This document shows, piece by piece, positions 1-8,357 of a stretch of 64,000 bases of DNA. Origin of the DNA: Calothrix sp. NIES-4101. GTDB lineage: Bacteria; Cyanobacteriota; Cyanobacteriia; Cyanobacteriales; Nostocaceae. Within the stretch, counting starts at the first letter, position 1. The number at the start of each line of letters is the position of its first letter. The notes beneath the pieces were generated by a model. It was given only the letters and a program-made list of their open reading frames with translations, was not told the DNA's origin and ran no database searches. Made by a program: the position numbers and the translations under genes. The DNA is taken from assembly GCA_004296455.1 (NCBI GenBank), contig AP018280.1, positions 5,816,794 to 5,880,793 of the forward strand, written 5' to 3'.

Positions 1-457
1 ATTCCACTTCTTCAATTTCAAACTCAGCACTTCCAGCTTTGACATCAGAGATTTTATATTTTACAGGCCATGCACCAAAAAACCGAAATCTAGCTTGTTC
101 ATCGCTAGCTTGATTATAAAGGACTAAATCACCATTTTTACGTTTTTGTGACCATTGACCTTGTTCGACTGCCGAAAACCAAGCCCAAAAAATCATTGAG
201 GTTGTCATTCCTCGACGTAAAATCAAATTACCATTCTTAGAATTACCGGGCATTTTTGTCCGAACTAAGCGACCAACCGCAGAAGAATTTTTTCCCCATT
301 TTTGGGGAGTAACTTGACAAAAATCAATTACATCTGATGTACGTTCAAATCCCTGACACTCCATAAAATAAGCATCAACACGATCATCACTGCCATCAAG
401 TTGAATTTCTAAGTAAAATTTAGAAGAAGTTAGAACTTCAAATTTATCGTCACTCAC
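1..457 (-). CDS. Contractile injection system tube-type protein (gp19-like), third paralogue, partial
   Basis: This is a phage T4 gp19-like tail tube protein, the family that polymerises into the inner tube of contractile injection systems. I translated it by hand. It starts at a GTG (455-457) with VSDDKFEVLTSSKFYLEI and runs about 152 codons to the left edge, so the 3' end is missing. The family pattern is clear: an SKFYLE-type first strand, a central LILRRGM.TSMIFWAWF segment, a VLYNQ strand and a WPVKYKISD..AGSAEFEIEEVE end. It is the last of three tube-type genes downstream of the sheath gene and lies about 200 bp below the second one. No strong ribosome binding site precedes the GTG. It diverges from its neighbours and could be an initiator or adaptor of the tube instead of the main subunit. 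Confidence 0.8.
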   Translation of the reverse strand, partial: MSDDKFEVLTSSKFYLEIQLDGSDDRVDAYFMECQGFERTSDVIDFCQVTPQKWGKNSSAVGRLVRTKMPGNSKNGNLILRRGMTTSMIFWAWFSAVEQGQWSQKRKNGDLVLYNQASDEQARFRFFGAWPVKYKISDVKAGSAEFEIEEVE

Positions 458-553
458 AAAATTTGGGATTTTAGATTTTTAATTTGAGATTTTTCAAGTT
501 AGTCATTAGTCACTGATATCTAATTATTTCAGAACTTACGCCAGTCCAACGTA

Positions 554-585
554 TTTCTGTCATCGCGACGTAAGAAAGCAATCTC
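554..585 (-). repeat. Interspersed repeat copy (GAGATTGCTT type)
   Basis: Read on the minus strand, these 32 bases begin GAGATTGCTTTC and end GATGACAGAAA. A second copy lies at 57545-57575 on the plus strand, with a few mismatches. This is a small genome-wide repeat occupying the spacer between two tube genes. Confidence 0.5.
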
Positions 586-663
586 AAAGCCTTATTTACT
601 TGTTACGATTGCCTAAGTCGTATATTTATTGACTACTGACAAGTGACCAATGACTAATCAAAA

Positions 664-1137
664 TTATTTGGTTCTGCGGATAGAATGAAAAGCGTACTCA
701 ACGGTTTCAATAAATAGTTCCGTACTACCTGCTTCCATTTTTGTAGTTTTATAAGTTTTGGGCATGACACCAGTCATATCCCAGCGCGCAGCTTCTTCAC
801 CACCTTGATTGTAGAGAACGATAGAGCCAGTTTTTAAGGCTCCTTTATTGCTACTTCCACCACCTGTTGTCGGTTGAGAGTGGGATTCTTCATACCATTT
901 AAAGAGTCTATTATCATTTACAGTACCCACATATTCAACAGTCACAGCACTATTTTGAACACCTGTAACTGTGGCTTGAATTTGTGCTTTTCCTCCTTTT
1001 GTCACACCAAAAGGGTTTTGGTCACCCGCAGTTTGTAATTCTATAGAAACACCACTAACTTTCTTGACAATTAAATCTTCTAAACCGTCAAACTGAACAT
1101 AAAATTTAGAACAAGCTAGTAGTTCACCTTTCGCCAT
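664..1137 (-). CDS. Contractile injection system tube-type protein (gp19-like), second paralogue
   Basis: This 157-residue gp19/T4 tail-tube family protein should be a component of the hollow inner tube of the injection system. It begins MAKGELLACSKFYVQFDGLEDL and keeps the family layout, with a VLYNQGGEEAARW strand and a final ELFIETVEYAF strand. The reading frame is open up to 1200, but the start at 1137 is preferred because GGAG sits six bases upstream and its N-terminus aligns with that of the neighbouring tube protein. It is the middle gene of the sheath-tube-tube-tube arm, about 100 bp below the first tube gene. Injection systems often encode several tube paralogues, of which one usually forms the bulk of the tube; which one does so here cannot be told from sequence. 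Confidence 0.85.
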   Translation of the reverse strand: MAKGELLACSKFYVQFDGLEDLIVKKVSGVSIELQTAGDQNPFGVTKGGKAQIQATVTGVQNSAVTVEYVGTVNDNRLFKWYEESHSQPTTGGGSSNKGALKTGSIVLYNQGGEEAARWDMTGVMPKTYKTTKMEAGSTELFIETVEYAFHSIRRTK

Positions 1138-1243
1138 TTTCAACTCCAGTAAAATTTTGTTTTTTTGTTTTTGCCATTTGCTATTGTTGATGATTATCAA
1201 TACATAACTAATGACTAATGATTAATAGGAAATAATCAAATAA

Positions 1244-1717
1244 TTATGTCGTTCTATCTACTTGTTCGCAAACAATTTCAAAGGTCTCAACCGCTAACTG
1301 GTTACTATCAGACGCAAATTCAGATATTTTGTAAGATTTAATCCAACCGTTGGTTATTTTCCAACGCATAATCTCTGCATCTTCACTATCGTAAGCAACC
1401 AAAGCACCAGCTTTACGATTTTTTGACCATTCACCTTTTCCACCTTCACTTTTTGGCATAGTCGCTAACATCCAGTTGTAAAAATCCATATCTCCTTCTG
1501 CAAGATAAACTTCAATTGTGAAGTTAGGATTTTGCTTAAACCCTCCAGAAGTAGTTTGCCAAAGTGTTTTTCCATCTTTGGTAGAAGCAAGAGGTTTTTC
1601 ATGTCCTGTAGTCTGTCCTGTAAAGCTAAAGTCAGTGATACTTTTGATTAGTTTTTGCGTCAATCCATCAAATTCTACATAAAATCGACTAGTTGGTATC
1701 GGCTTTAATTCTGGCAT
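1244..1717 (-). CDS. Contractile injection system tube-type protein (gp19-like), first paralogue
   Basis: A 157-residue gp19-like tail tube protein beginning MPELKPIPTSRFYVEFDGL. It carries the family hallmarks: an RFYVEFDG first strand, a FTIEVYLAEGDMDFYNWM mid-segment and a C-terminal AVETFEIVCEQVD strand. An AAGGAG ribosome binding site lies at ideal spacing before the ATG, the strongest of the three tube genes. It follows the sheath gene after about 170 bp, the usual order in phage tails and eCIS loci, which makes it the best candidate for the main tube subunit (Pvc1/Pvc5 or Hcp-like role). The role assignment among the paralogues is inference; membership of the family is well supported. 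Confidence 0.88.
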   Translation of the reverse strand: MPELKPIPTSRFYVEFDGLTQKLIKSITDFSFTGQTTGHEKPLASTKDGKTLWQTTSGGFKQNPNFTIEVYLAEGDMDFYNWMLATMPKSEGGKGEWSKNRKAGALVAYDSEDAEIMRWKITNGWIKSYKISEFASDSNQLAVETFEIVCEQVDRTT

Positions 1718-1891
1718 GTTTTCAACTCCTTAAATAATCAACAATTAAGAGATTTTTCAAGCTAGAAATTAGGAGCTATAAGTCAAAAATAACTGTTATT
1801 TTCTTGAATAATAAGTAAGAATTAATTATTTTGAAATTCCTCAATTATCATTAATTCACTTATAACTATTCACTCCTAATTTCTCACTTTT

Positions 1892-3598
1892 TTACTGTCC
1901 AGGTGCCCACTGACTAATACGGAAGATGACAAATTCTGCTGGACGCACAGGACAAACACCAATTTCCACGTACAGACGACCCATCATCATAGTTTCATGA
2001 GTATTCAATTCACCATCGCATTTGACGTAGAAAGCTTCCGCAGGTGAACCACCAAATAATGCACCTTGTCTCCACAATCCCTCTAAGAAGTTACTAACGG
2101 TACGCTTTACCCGTTCCCACAAATCCATATCATTCGGTTCAAATACAACCCATTGAGTACCAATTTCAATGGATTTTTCAATATAGCTAATCAAACGACG
2201 AACACTGATATAGCGCCATTGAATGTTATCTGGTTCGACCAATGTACGCGCGCCCCAAACTTTGAAGCCACGGTTGTAATTCACAAAATTACGGATACAG
2301 TTAATTCCAACTGGATTCAGTAATTCTTGCTCACGCATATTAGTTTCATAAGCCAAACCGAGAACACCGCGAGGAGTATCATTTGCAGGAGCTTTGAAGA
2401 TACCCCTTGTTTGGTCAGTACGACACCATAAACCCATCATGTGACCACTAGGAGGAACAAGAATTGGTTTACCACCATTGCGAGGATTTGCAACCTTAAT
2501 CCAAGGATAGTAAAGCGCTCCAAACATGGAACGACGATTGAAATCGCGCAACCAATTGTAGACATCCTGAGGTTTTTGTTGTTCTGCTGGAACCGCACGG
2601 TTTTCATTCTTTCCAGGTTTAACAGGAGGTGCATCAAGGACAGCCATACGGAAAGCTGGTCCAGGGAAGGAGTTTTCGCACATACTCAACATCATTTCCA
2701 TGATGCCGTGTACTTGCTCAATATTCATCAACCCATCTTGATAGACTCGCATCAAATCAGGACAAGCAACCATTGAGACTTCATCAACTTCAAAGATGCC
2801 TTGGAGACCAGTTTTATCGGTACGCGCACCTTGCATATCCCGTGCCATGTGTTCTTCACGAGCAACATAAGGAGGAGGAGCAATTTCGTAGGAACCGTTA
2901 GCAGGACGACGAGACAGAGCTTGTCCAGTTTGAGAAATATCTGCAATGCTGACGTATTCTGAAGCTTCTAGTACAGTGACTGCATATTCAGCAACTGCGG
3001 TTTCTACCTTAGGATTCATGCTGAGGTGATCATATCTTTCTAGAATGCGATCGCCACTGCGAACAACAATAGAGAAAAATTCGCCTGTATTCAGAGGTGC
3101 GTCTGTACCCTCTGGTGCATCTTCTGGTAATGGTTTGGGTTCGCTGTCGAGAACTGATACAATCAAGCGATCGCCCGCAGGCATGAGAGCAGGTGTATCA
3201 CTTTCTGCGGGCTTAAGGTTAAACATCAATGATGGTTTGCCATTTCCTGTAAGCAACTTTGTCGCCGTTTCTTCCGCCGTTGGAACCGAAGAACCAGGCA
3301 ACTTAGTACCGATACTTACTACCCAGCAGCGACCACCACCATTATCAAACCAGCCTTTGACAGCAAAAGGTAAATAGGCATTGAAGTTGGTAAACCCATC
3401 TGAACCAGGTTTACCAAAATATTCTAGATACTGACTCCAATTGGTAACCATCATTGGTTTGAATAATTCAGCATCCCCACGGACATCTTCACTAAAACCC
3501 ACAAACCCGGCTACACTCATGCTAACGCCTTCGATCGGGCGACTACCTTTGTCTACTTCTTCAACATAGACACCAGGAGCAAAGTAATCTAATGCCAT
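1892..3598 (-). CDS. Contractile tail sheath protein
   Basis: A 568-residue sheath subunit, the protein that wraps the tube and contracts on firing. The start MALDYFAPGVYVEEVDKGSRP is the classic sheath N-terminus, followed by SVAGFVGFSE. The C-terminal third has the conserved run with VWGARTL, YISVRRLISYIEKSI, a WRQGALFGGSPAEAFYVKCD stretch and a final EFVIFRISQWAPG, which carries the handshake strands of the family. AAGGAT about nine bases before the ATG serves as ribosome binding site. Length and motifs match eCIS/tailocin sheaths. It is the first gene of the leftward structural arm and faces the rightward DUF4255 gene across a 664-bp spacer, so the two arms probably start from a shared divergent control region. 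Confidence 0.96.
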   Translation of the reverse strand: MALDYFAPGVYVEEVDKGSRPIEGVSMSVAGFVGFSEDVRGDAELFKPMMVTNWSQYLEYFGKPGSDGFTNFNAYLPFAVKGWFDNGGGRCWVVSIGTKLPGSSVPTAEETATKLLTGNGKPSLMFNLKPAESDTPALMPAGDRLIVSVLDSEPKPLPEDAPEGTDAPLNTGEFFSIVVRSGDRILERYDHLSMNPKVETAVAEYAVTVLEASEYVSIADISQTGQALSRRPANGSYEIAPPPYVAREEHMARDMQGARTDKTGLQGIFEVDEVSMVACPDLMRVYQDGLMNIEQVHGIMEMMLSMCENSFPGPAFRMAVLDAPPVKPGKNENRAVPAEQQKPQDVYNWLRDFNRRSMFGALYYPWIKVANPRNGGKPILVPPSGHMMGLWCRTDQTRGIFKAPANDTPRGVLGLAYETNMREQELLNPVGINCIRNFVNYNRGFKVWGARTLVEPDNIQWRYISVRRLISYIEKSIEIGTQWVVFEPNDMDLWERVKRTVSNFLEGLWRQGALFGGSPAEAFYVKCDGELNTHETMMMGRLYVEIGVCPVRPAEFVIFRISQWAPGQ

Positions 3599-4262
3599 CA
3601 GTAACTATCCTTTTTGTATATGGGTGAATGGCACTCTCAAACTTCAGAGTGCATTAAATTTTCCTAATAAGGCTGACACTGAGCAGAAAAGATAAGTTTT
3701 GAGCTTCTCTTAAAATTTGGGCAAAAGCTAATTTTTACCATTCTTAATCAGCCGTTGGAGCGATCGCAATTTTTAATTAGAGGCATTGCTTTACATTTTT
3801 ACTGCTTTGTTTAAACTCCATCTTTATTACTGTCTCAGAGTTTTTACTGCTACATACCTACTTAATTATTATTGTCATTTATATTACAACACGTAGGTAC
3901 TAGATTGATTTTGCCTGTGTGATGCAAATTACGTATCTAGGCTGGCACATGTACAGGGTTTTTACCAAGTTTTGATTACGGATTTTTAAATGAGAATTCT
4001 AAAACTCTTAGCAATAAAGCATAAGTAATACAAATAACTCAGTATACGGATAGTCAATGCAAGCAAAAAAATTACTGTCAGTAGTGATTTTTGCAGTATT
4101 CAGAATAAATTCAGTATGGAGAATGAGGGTTAAACAGGCGTGGACAACTGCTATTACCTCGGCTAGATTGGAAAGGTTTTAAATTTTAAATAAAAGTGGA
4201 GCAAAAAAAATTACTTTTATCTGCTTACTAAACAAAATATTACTTAAGTGAAATAACTGACA
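3599..4262. promoter_or_regulatory. Divergent intergenic region between the sheath arm and the cap/ATPase arm
   Basis: This 664-bp A+T-rich spacer separates two head-to-head transcription units of the injection system. No open frame with coding character was found on either strand. It holds one near-HIP1 site (GCGATCGC at about 3760). The promoters of both arms are expected here, but no convincing -35/-10 pair could be picked by eye. Confidence 0.4.
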
Positions 4263-5534
4263 GTGAGTAATTATTTAGCTGTCGCAACAGTGACAGCCAT
4301 CCTGCAAAGAATCTTGCAATCTGCGGTACAGCTAGATATCGATGGAGTCAGAGTCACAACACTACAACCAAGAGATATCGGTAATGGGACACCAGAAACT
4401 GGCATTAATCTTTTTTTGTATCATGTTGCCCGCAACCCTGCTCTCAACAACGCAGATGCAACACCGTTTCGCTCCAAAGGAACGCCAATCAAACGTCAGG
4501 CGGCTGTTGACTTGTATTATATGGTTAGCTTTTATGGTAACGACACAGAACTAATGCCTCAGCGATTGTTGGGTAGTGTGGTTCGTACTTTCAATGACTA
4601 CTCAGTAATATCGGTTGAAGCGATTCAGGAGGCTTTAGCAGATCCAACCTATAGATTTTTAGAGGATTCAAACCTTGCCAACCAATTCCAACAGTTACTA
4701 GTAGTGCCGTTGGAGATAAACTTAGACAACTTATCTAAGGTTTGGTCTGTATTTTTTCAGGCTCCCTACATGCTGTCACTGGTTTACAAAGTTACTGTAG
4801 TGACGATTGATGGTGATGAATCTTTCAAACGCGCTTTACCTGTAAGCGATTGCAATCTTGGTGGTGTAGTGCCATTTCCCAATCGTCCACTTGTTGAGCA
4901 GGTGGTTTCTGCTACTGGGAAACTGGAGCCTATTTTAGCCAGCAGTACCTTACAGATTCGCGGTAAACACCTGGCGAGTAATATTACCCAAGTGCGAATT
5001 GGTGGATTTGAACTTTCCCCGTCAGAAGTTAGCGAAAATCAAATTACCCTCATCCTTGCCGATGTCCCAGTTGATTTTTTGCGGGCAGGTGTCCAGAGTT
5101 TGCAGGTAATTCATCGAATTCCCATTGGAACTGCAAATGCAAATAATGGCAATCGGGCAGTTGATTCCAATGTCGCACCATTTGTACTTCGTCCAAGCAT
5201 CAAACAAATCAACATCGAACAGCAAAACCGACCGATGGATGAATTGCGATCGCTTGTCCTAAGTTTACAAGTAGATGTGATGGTGGGAATTAAGCAGCGA
5301 GTCGTGTTAGTTATGAATGAATGGTCTATCGATACACCTATTGGTTATCAATTTGAAGCTGAATCCCTCAATATTGATAGCGATACAATTATTTTTTATT
5401 TAACCGGAGTTAAGCCAGCAACGTACTTATTACGTGTGCAAATTGATGGTGCAGAAAGTTTGCTAAGTAGCGATCGCGATGAAACAAGCACAACTTATGG
5501 CTGGTTTAATGCACCGAGAATTGAAATTAGTTAG
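4263..5534 (+). CDS. DUF4255 family protein, likely tail terminator/cap, with C-terminal IPT/TIG-like domains
   Basis: A 423-residue protein whose first ~190 residues match the DUF4255 family (Pvc16/Afp16 type), which caps or terminates the sheath-tube in eCIS particles. Typical features are the early LAVATVTAIL helix, ETGINLFLYHVARNPALNN, AVDLYYMVSFYGND and YKVTVV segments. The remainder (about 210-415) is beta-rich with repeated patterns such as LQIRGKHLASNITQVRIGG, typical of IPT/TIG immunoglobulin-like folds, an extension common in cyanobacterial and actinobacterial members. The start is a GTG with no strong Shine-Dalgarno. It is the first gene of the rightward arm, followed closely by a small protein and the AAA+ ATPase, a usual eCIS gene order. 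Confidence 0.88.
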   Translation: MSNYLAVATVTAILQRILQSAVQLDIDGVRVTTLQPRDIGNGTPETGINLFLYHVARNPALNNADATPFRSKGTPIKRQAAVDLYYMVSFYGNDTELMPQRLLGSVVRTFNDYSVISVEAIQEALADPTYRFLEDSNLANQFQQLLVVPLEINLDNLSKVWSVFFQAPYMLSLVYKVTVVTIDGDESFKRALPVSDCNLGGVVPFPNRPLVEQVVSATGKLEPILASSTLQIRGKHLASNITQVRIGGFELSPSEVSENQITLILADVPVDFLRAGVQSLQVIHRIPIGTANANNGNRAVDSNVAPFVLRPSIKQINIEQQNRPMDELRSLVLSLQVDVMVGIKQRVVLVMNEWSIDTPIGYQFEAESLNIDSDTIIFYLTGVKPATYLLRVQIDGAESLLSSDRDETSTTYGWFNAPRIEIS

Positions 5535-5646
5535 GGGAGATGAAGGGGGATGAGGGAGATGGAGGAGATGAGAAAACATATTTTCAAAACTACCCACACT
5601 TCCGACACCTCCCACACCTCCCACACCTCCCACACTTCCCACACTC
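5534..5646 (+). repeat. Polypurine/polypyrimidine palindromic repeat, copy A
   Basis: A purine-rich half (GGGGAGATG-like units, 5534-5575), a short core around AAACATATTTTCAA and a pyrimidine-rich half of tandem CACACCTCC-like 9-mers (5593-5646). The reverse complement of 23934-24003 has the same three-part layout with the same core, so the two are copies of one element in opposite orientations. The frame through the pyrimidine half is open and encodes a (T-S-H) repeat, but this is probably not translated. Confidence 0.65.
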
Positions 5647-5654
5647 ACTTAGTT

Positions 5655-5882
5655 ATGGATGCTGAAGAAATGTTGAAACAACAATTACAACAAGAAGGTG
5701 ACTTGATTGGTATTAGCATGTTGACTGAATTGGGAAATCAAGCAGTACAACTAGGACTAATCGCTGGTCATGGCTACCATGGTGGTAAATACGAGATTTT
5801 ACGTAATGGTGAAGTAATTTTACTTTCTCCACAAGAAGCAAAGACTTATTTACTAAACTTAATTGCCGAACTAGAAAAGTGA
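5655..5882 (+). CDS. Small conserved protein upstream of the injection-system AAA+ ATPase
   Basis: A 75-residue acidic protein beginning MDAEEMLKQQLQQEGDLIG, with a compact alpha/beta pattern and a glycine-rich middle (IAGHGYHGGKYEIL). No family could be assigned from sequence. The frame stays open further upstream through the tandem pyrimidine repeats, giving an artificial Thr-Ser-His tract, so the ATG at 5655 just after the repeats is the sensible start. The stop overlaps the GTG start of the AAA+ gene (GTGA), which indicates translational coupling and a functional link to the ATPase, perhaps as an adaptor. That role is inference. Confidence 0.7.
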   Translation: MDAEEMLKQQLQQEGDLIGISMLTELGNQAVQLGLIAGHGYHGGKYEILRNGEVILLSPQEAKTYLLNLIAELEK

Positions 5883-7897
5883 TTGCTCAAGCACCCAGCG
5901 CCGAATGGCAACAAGAAAATCAACGCTATCTGATGCAGCACCTCAATCGCTTACGACAGGTTTTGGAAAGGGGAAAGGGGGAAGGGGAAAAAGCAGAAAA
6001 ACATAGTTCTTTACCATCCTTACCCCCTTCTTTACCAGCTTTAGAAAAAATCTGTCAAAACTTTGGGCTATCAGCTTTTGAGCGCGATGTATTACTACTA
6101 TGTGCGGGAGTTGAGTTAGACGCTAGCTTTGCTTCCCTTTGTGCCGAAATTCAAAACGACTCACAGCGTCATTATCCGACCTTTAGCTTGGCACTAGCAA
6201 TGTTAGAACAAGCCTATTGGGGAGCGCTGACACCTGATGCACCATTGCGAAAATGGCGATTGATTGAAATTGGTGCTGGTAATGCTCTGACAACTAGTCC
6301 TTTGCGAATTGACGAGCAAATTCTGCATTATCTCACAGGTATCCATCACCTAGATTCAAGATTGGCAGGAATTGGTACATCCATCAAAATCAGCGAACAA
6401 CTAGTACCATCCCACTGGCAAATAGCCATGCAAATGGCAAATACTTGGTATCTAGCAGCACAATTAGAAGAAGTACTACCAATACTGCAATTATGTGGAA
6501 AAGATGTTGCTAGTCAAAGAGCGATCGCATCTGCTACCTGTGGTCAAGTTAACTTTATACCTTACAGCATTGGTGTAGAACTGCTACCCCATGAAACAGG
6601 TAATCTCAACTTAGTCAAATCCCTGTGGGAGCGAGAATTTGCCCTGAACAACACCGCATTGCTGTTGGAATGGGACAACTGGGATAATAGCGATCGCAAA
6701 CAAGAAATGGCAATAGCTCAATTTATCGAGAGCATCCAAGCCCCAATAATTATTATTAGCCAAGAACGCCGTCCCCAGAAACACCGTCCCATAATCGCCT
6801 TTGATGTAAATAGTCCCACCACCGCAGAACAGCGCTTACTCTGGCATCAAACCCTAAGAGAATTGACTCCAGATGCGATCGCAGAAATAGAAAATCTTGT
6901 TTCTCACTTCAACCTCAGCGCTCCCGCTATTCGCGGAATTTGCTTAAAAGCCAAAAGTCTGGAGGGAACGAAAGGGGAAACAGGAAATGGGAAACTACAA
7001 GAAGAACAGATTACTTCTTCCTCCCCACTCTCCCCATCTCCCCCGTCCCCCCTCTGGGATATTTGCCGTACCCAAGCTCGTCCGCGTTTGGATGAGTTAG
7101 CACAACGGATGGATTCCAGTGCTGACTGGGATGATTTGGTATTACCAGAAATTGAGAAACAAGTCCTGCGAGATGCAGCAGATCAACTTCAACAGCGTAC
7201 CAAAGTCTATGAAGAATGGGGTTTTGGAGGCAAAAGTAAACGGGGCTTGGGCATTAGTGCTTTGTTTGCCGGAGCTAGTGGGACTGGTAAAACAATGGCA
7301 GCTGAAGTTCTAGCACGGGAAATGAGGTTAGATTTATACCGCATTGATTTGAGTGCAGTCGTCAGTAAATATATTGGTGAAACCGAGAAAAATTTAGGTC
7401 GAGTGTTCGATGCTGCCGAAGTCGGGGGCGTAATTTTGCTCTTTGACGAAGCAGATGCCATATTTGGTAAGCGTTCTGAGGTTAAAGATTCACGAGATCG
7501 CCATGCGAACATGGAGGTTGCCTATTTGCTACAACGGATGGAAGCTTACCCCGGTTTATCGATTTTGACCACTAACTTAAAAAATGCGATCGACCAAGCT
7601 TTTCTGCGACGTATCCGCTTTATTGTCCAGTTTCCTTTCCCAGATGCGAACCAAAGGGCAGAAATTTGGCGACGAGTTTTTCCCAAAAACACACCCACGG
7701 AAGGTTTAGATGAGTGGAAACTCGCAAAATTAAATGTTGCTGGTGGCAATATTCGTAACATTGCCCTCAATGCTGCATTTATTGCTGCTCAGGCTGGGCA
7801 AGTAGTCCAGATGCAACATATATTACAAGCGGCAAAGGGTGAATATACCAAAATGGAACGACCCCTGACAGATGTGGAAGTGAAGGGATGGGTGTGA
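5879..7897 (+). CDS. eCIS-associated AAA+ ATPase (Pvc15/Afp15-like)
   Basis: A 672-residue AAA+ ATPase, the hallmark ATPase of eCIS loci, thought to act in assembly or loading of the particle. The N-terminal ~360 residues match the helical eCIS ATPase N-domain (FERDVLLLCAGVELDASF). The ATPase core is at about 430-650: Walker A GASGTGKT at 465-472, Walker B ILLFDEADA with D523-E524, and the sensor/arginine region FLRRIRFIVQFPFPD. It starts with GTG in a GTGA overlap with the upstream small gene. Two low-complexity stretches interrupt it in frame, at residues ~29-53 (Gly/Lys/Glu then Ser/Leu/Pro) and ~361-392 (Gly/Lys/Glu then Ser/Pro). They derive from purine-then-pyrimidine palindromic repeats like those found between the genes. 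Both fall outside the ATPase core, so activity is probably preserved. Confidence 0.93.
   Translation: MIAQAPSAEWQQENQRYLMQHLNRLRQVLERGKGEGEKAEKHSSLPSLPPSLPALEKICQNFGLSAFERDVLLLCAGVELDASFASLCAEIQNDSQRHYPTFSLALAMLEQAYWGALTPDAPLRKWRLIEIGAGNALTTSPLRIDEQILHYLTGIHHLDSRLAGIGTSIKISEQLVPSHWQIAMQMANTWYLAAQLEEVLPILQLCGKDVASQRAIASATCGQVNFIPYSIGVELLPHETGNLNLVKSLWEREFALNNTALLLEWDNWDNSDRKQEMAIAQFIESIQAPIIIISQERRPQKHRPIIAFDVNSPTTAEQRLLWHQTLRELTPDAIAEIENLVSHFNLSAPAIRGICLKAKSLEGTKGETGNGKLQEEQITSSSPLSPSPPSPLWDICRTQARPRLDELAQRMDSSADWDDLVLPEIEKQVLRDAADQLQQRTKVYEEWGFGGKSKRGLGISALFAGASGTGKTMAAEVLAREMRLDLYRIDLSAVVSKYIGETEKNLGRVFDAAEVGGVILLFDEADAIFGKRSEVKDSRDRHANMEVAYLLQRMEAYPGLSILTTNLKNAIDQAFLRRIRFIVQFPFPDANQRAEIWRRVFPKNTPTEGLDEWKLAKLNVAGGNIRNIALNAAFIAAQAGQVVQMQHILQAAKGEYTKMERPLTDVEVKGWV
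5964..6036 (+). repeat. In-frame purine/pyrimidine palindromic insertion in the AAA+ gene (1)
   Basis: A run of GGGGAAAG-type units, a short A-rich ACATAG core and a run of TTACCCCC-type units, with the same layout as the intergenic copies at 5534 and 23934. It is translated as a Gly-Lys-Glu-rich then Ser-Leu-Pro-rich linker near residue 30-55. Confidence 0.5.
6961..7053 (+). repeat. In-frame purine/pyrimidine palindromic insertion in the AAA+ gene (2)
   Basis: A purine half (GGAGGGAAC, GGGGAAAC, GGAAATGGG), an AAGAACAGATTACTTCTT inner palindrome and a pyrimidine half (CTCCCCACTCTCCCCATC). It is translated as a hydrophilic Gly/Lys/Glu then Ser/Pro linker between the N-domain and the ATPase core. 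Confidence 0.5.
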
Positions 7898-7935
7898 GGA
7901 GCGTTTCCCAAAAAACTATTTAGGAGAATAAAATT

Positions 7936-8145
7936 ATGGCAGTACAAGAAGTAACTAGATTATTTAGAGCGGCTCAAATTAACCCCGATTTGCGGGAAAA
8001 TCTCAATCAAGCACCAGATGAGGAGGCTTTTGTCAAAATGGCAAAGGAACAAGGTTATGAGTTTACTGTGGAAGAATGGCGCAAAGTTACAGGTTTTGCG
8101 GTAGAAGAGTTAAAATGTGAATTATCGGAAATTCCAGGGATTTAG
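7936..8145 (+). CDS. Nif11-like small protein
   Basis: A 69-residue protein with the Nif11 domain pattern: an early VTRLFRAAQINPDLRENL helix, an EEAFVKMAKEQGYEFT segment and a final VEEWRKVTG helix. The Nif11 family includes cyanobacterial proteins near nitrogen fixation genes and leader peptides of ribosomal natural-product precursors. The leader type normally ends in a Gly-Gly cleavage site and a core peptide. Here the protein stops at ELSEIPGI with neither, so a precursor role is unlikely. AGGAG precedes the ATG at good spacing. It lies 38 bp after the AAA+ gene and before a terminator, so it is the last gene of that transcription unit. Its role in the injection system is unknown. Confidence 0.8.
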   Translation: MAVQEVTRLFRAAQINPDLRENLNQAPDEEAFVKMAKEQGYEFTVEEWRKVTGFAVEELKCELSEIPGI

Positions 8146-8168
8146 TCATAAATATTACAAACAAAAAT

Positions 8169-8200
8169 AAGGTTGGGTTTAATCACAAACTCAACCTTTT
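8169..8200 (+). terminator. Rho-independent terminator after the cap-ATPase-Nif11 unit
   Basis: A 12-bp stem, AAGGTTGGGTTT (8169-8180) with AAACTCAACCTT (8187-8198), containing a single G-T wobble. The loop is six bases and a TTTT tract follows. It lies 23 bp past the Nif11-like stop codon. Confidence 0.85.
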
Positions 8201-8219
8201 GTTGTGCGGTCGCATTCTC

Positions 8220-8285
8220 TTAATTTTATGAACTTATCCCCTTAATTTTATGAACTTATCCCCTTAATTTTATGAACTTATCCCC
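8220..8285 (+). repeat. Three perfect 22-bp tandem repeats
   Basis: Three identical 22-bp units starting TTAATTTTATGAAC and ending TTATCCCC lie at 8220-8241, 8242-8263 and 8264-8285, followed by the first five bases of a fourth unit. There are no spacers, so this is a tandem repeat and not a CRISPR array. It sits between the terminator and the next gene. Confidence 0.9.
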
Positions 8286-8357
8286 TTAATCATATACTAG
8301 CAAATCTGTATTAATTTACAATTTATATAAGTATAATTGACACTTTTAAAGGTTTTT

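Noticed and set aside
2437-3377. Several open frames on both strands within the sheath gene
   Set aside because: They overlap a clearly coding sheath gene, have no similarity or ribosome binding sites and are shadows of its codon pattern.
5550-5654. N-terminal extension of the small protein before the AAA+ gene
   Set aside because: It translates only the palindromic repeat into a Thr-Ser-His run; a normal start lies at 5655.
8220-8290. Possible CRISPR array
   Set aside because: The 22-bp units abut one another with no unique spacers, so this is a plain tandem repeat.
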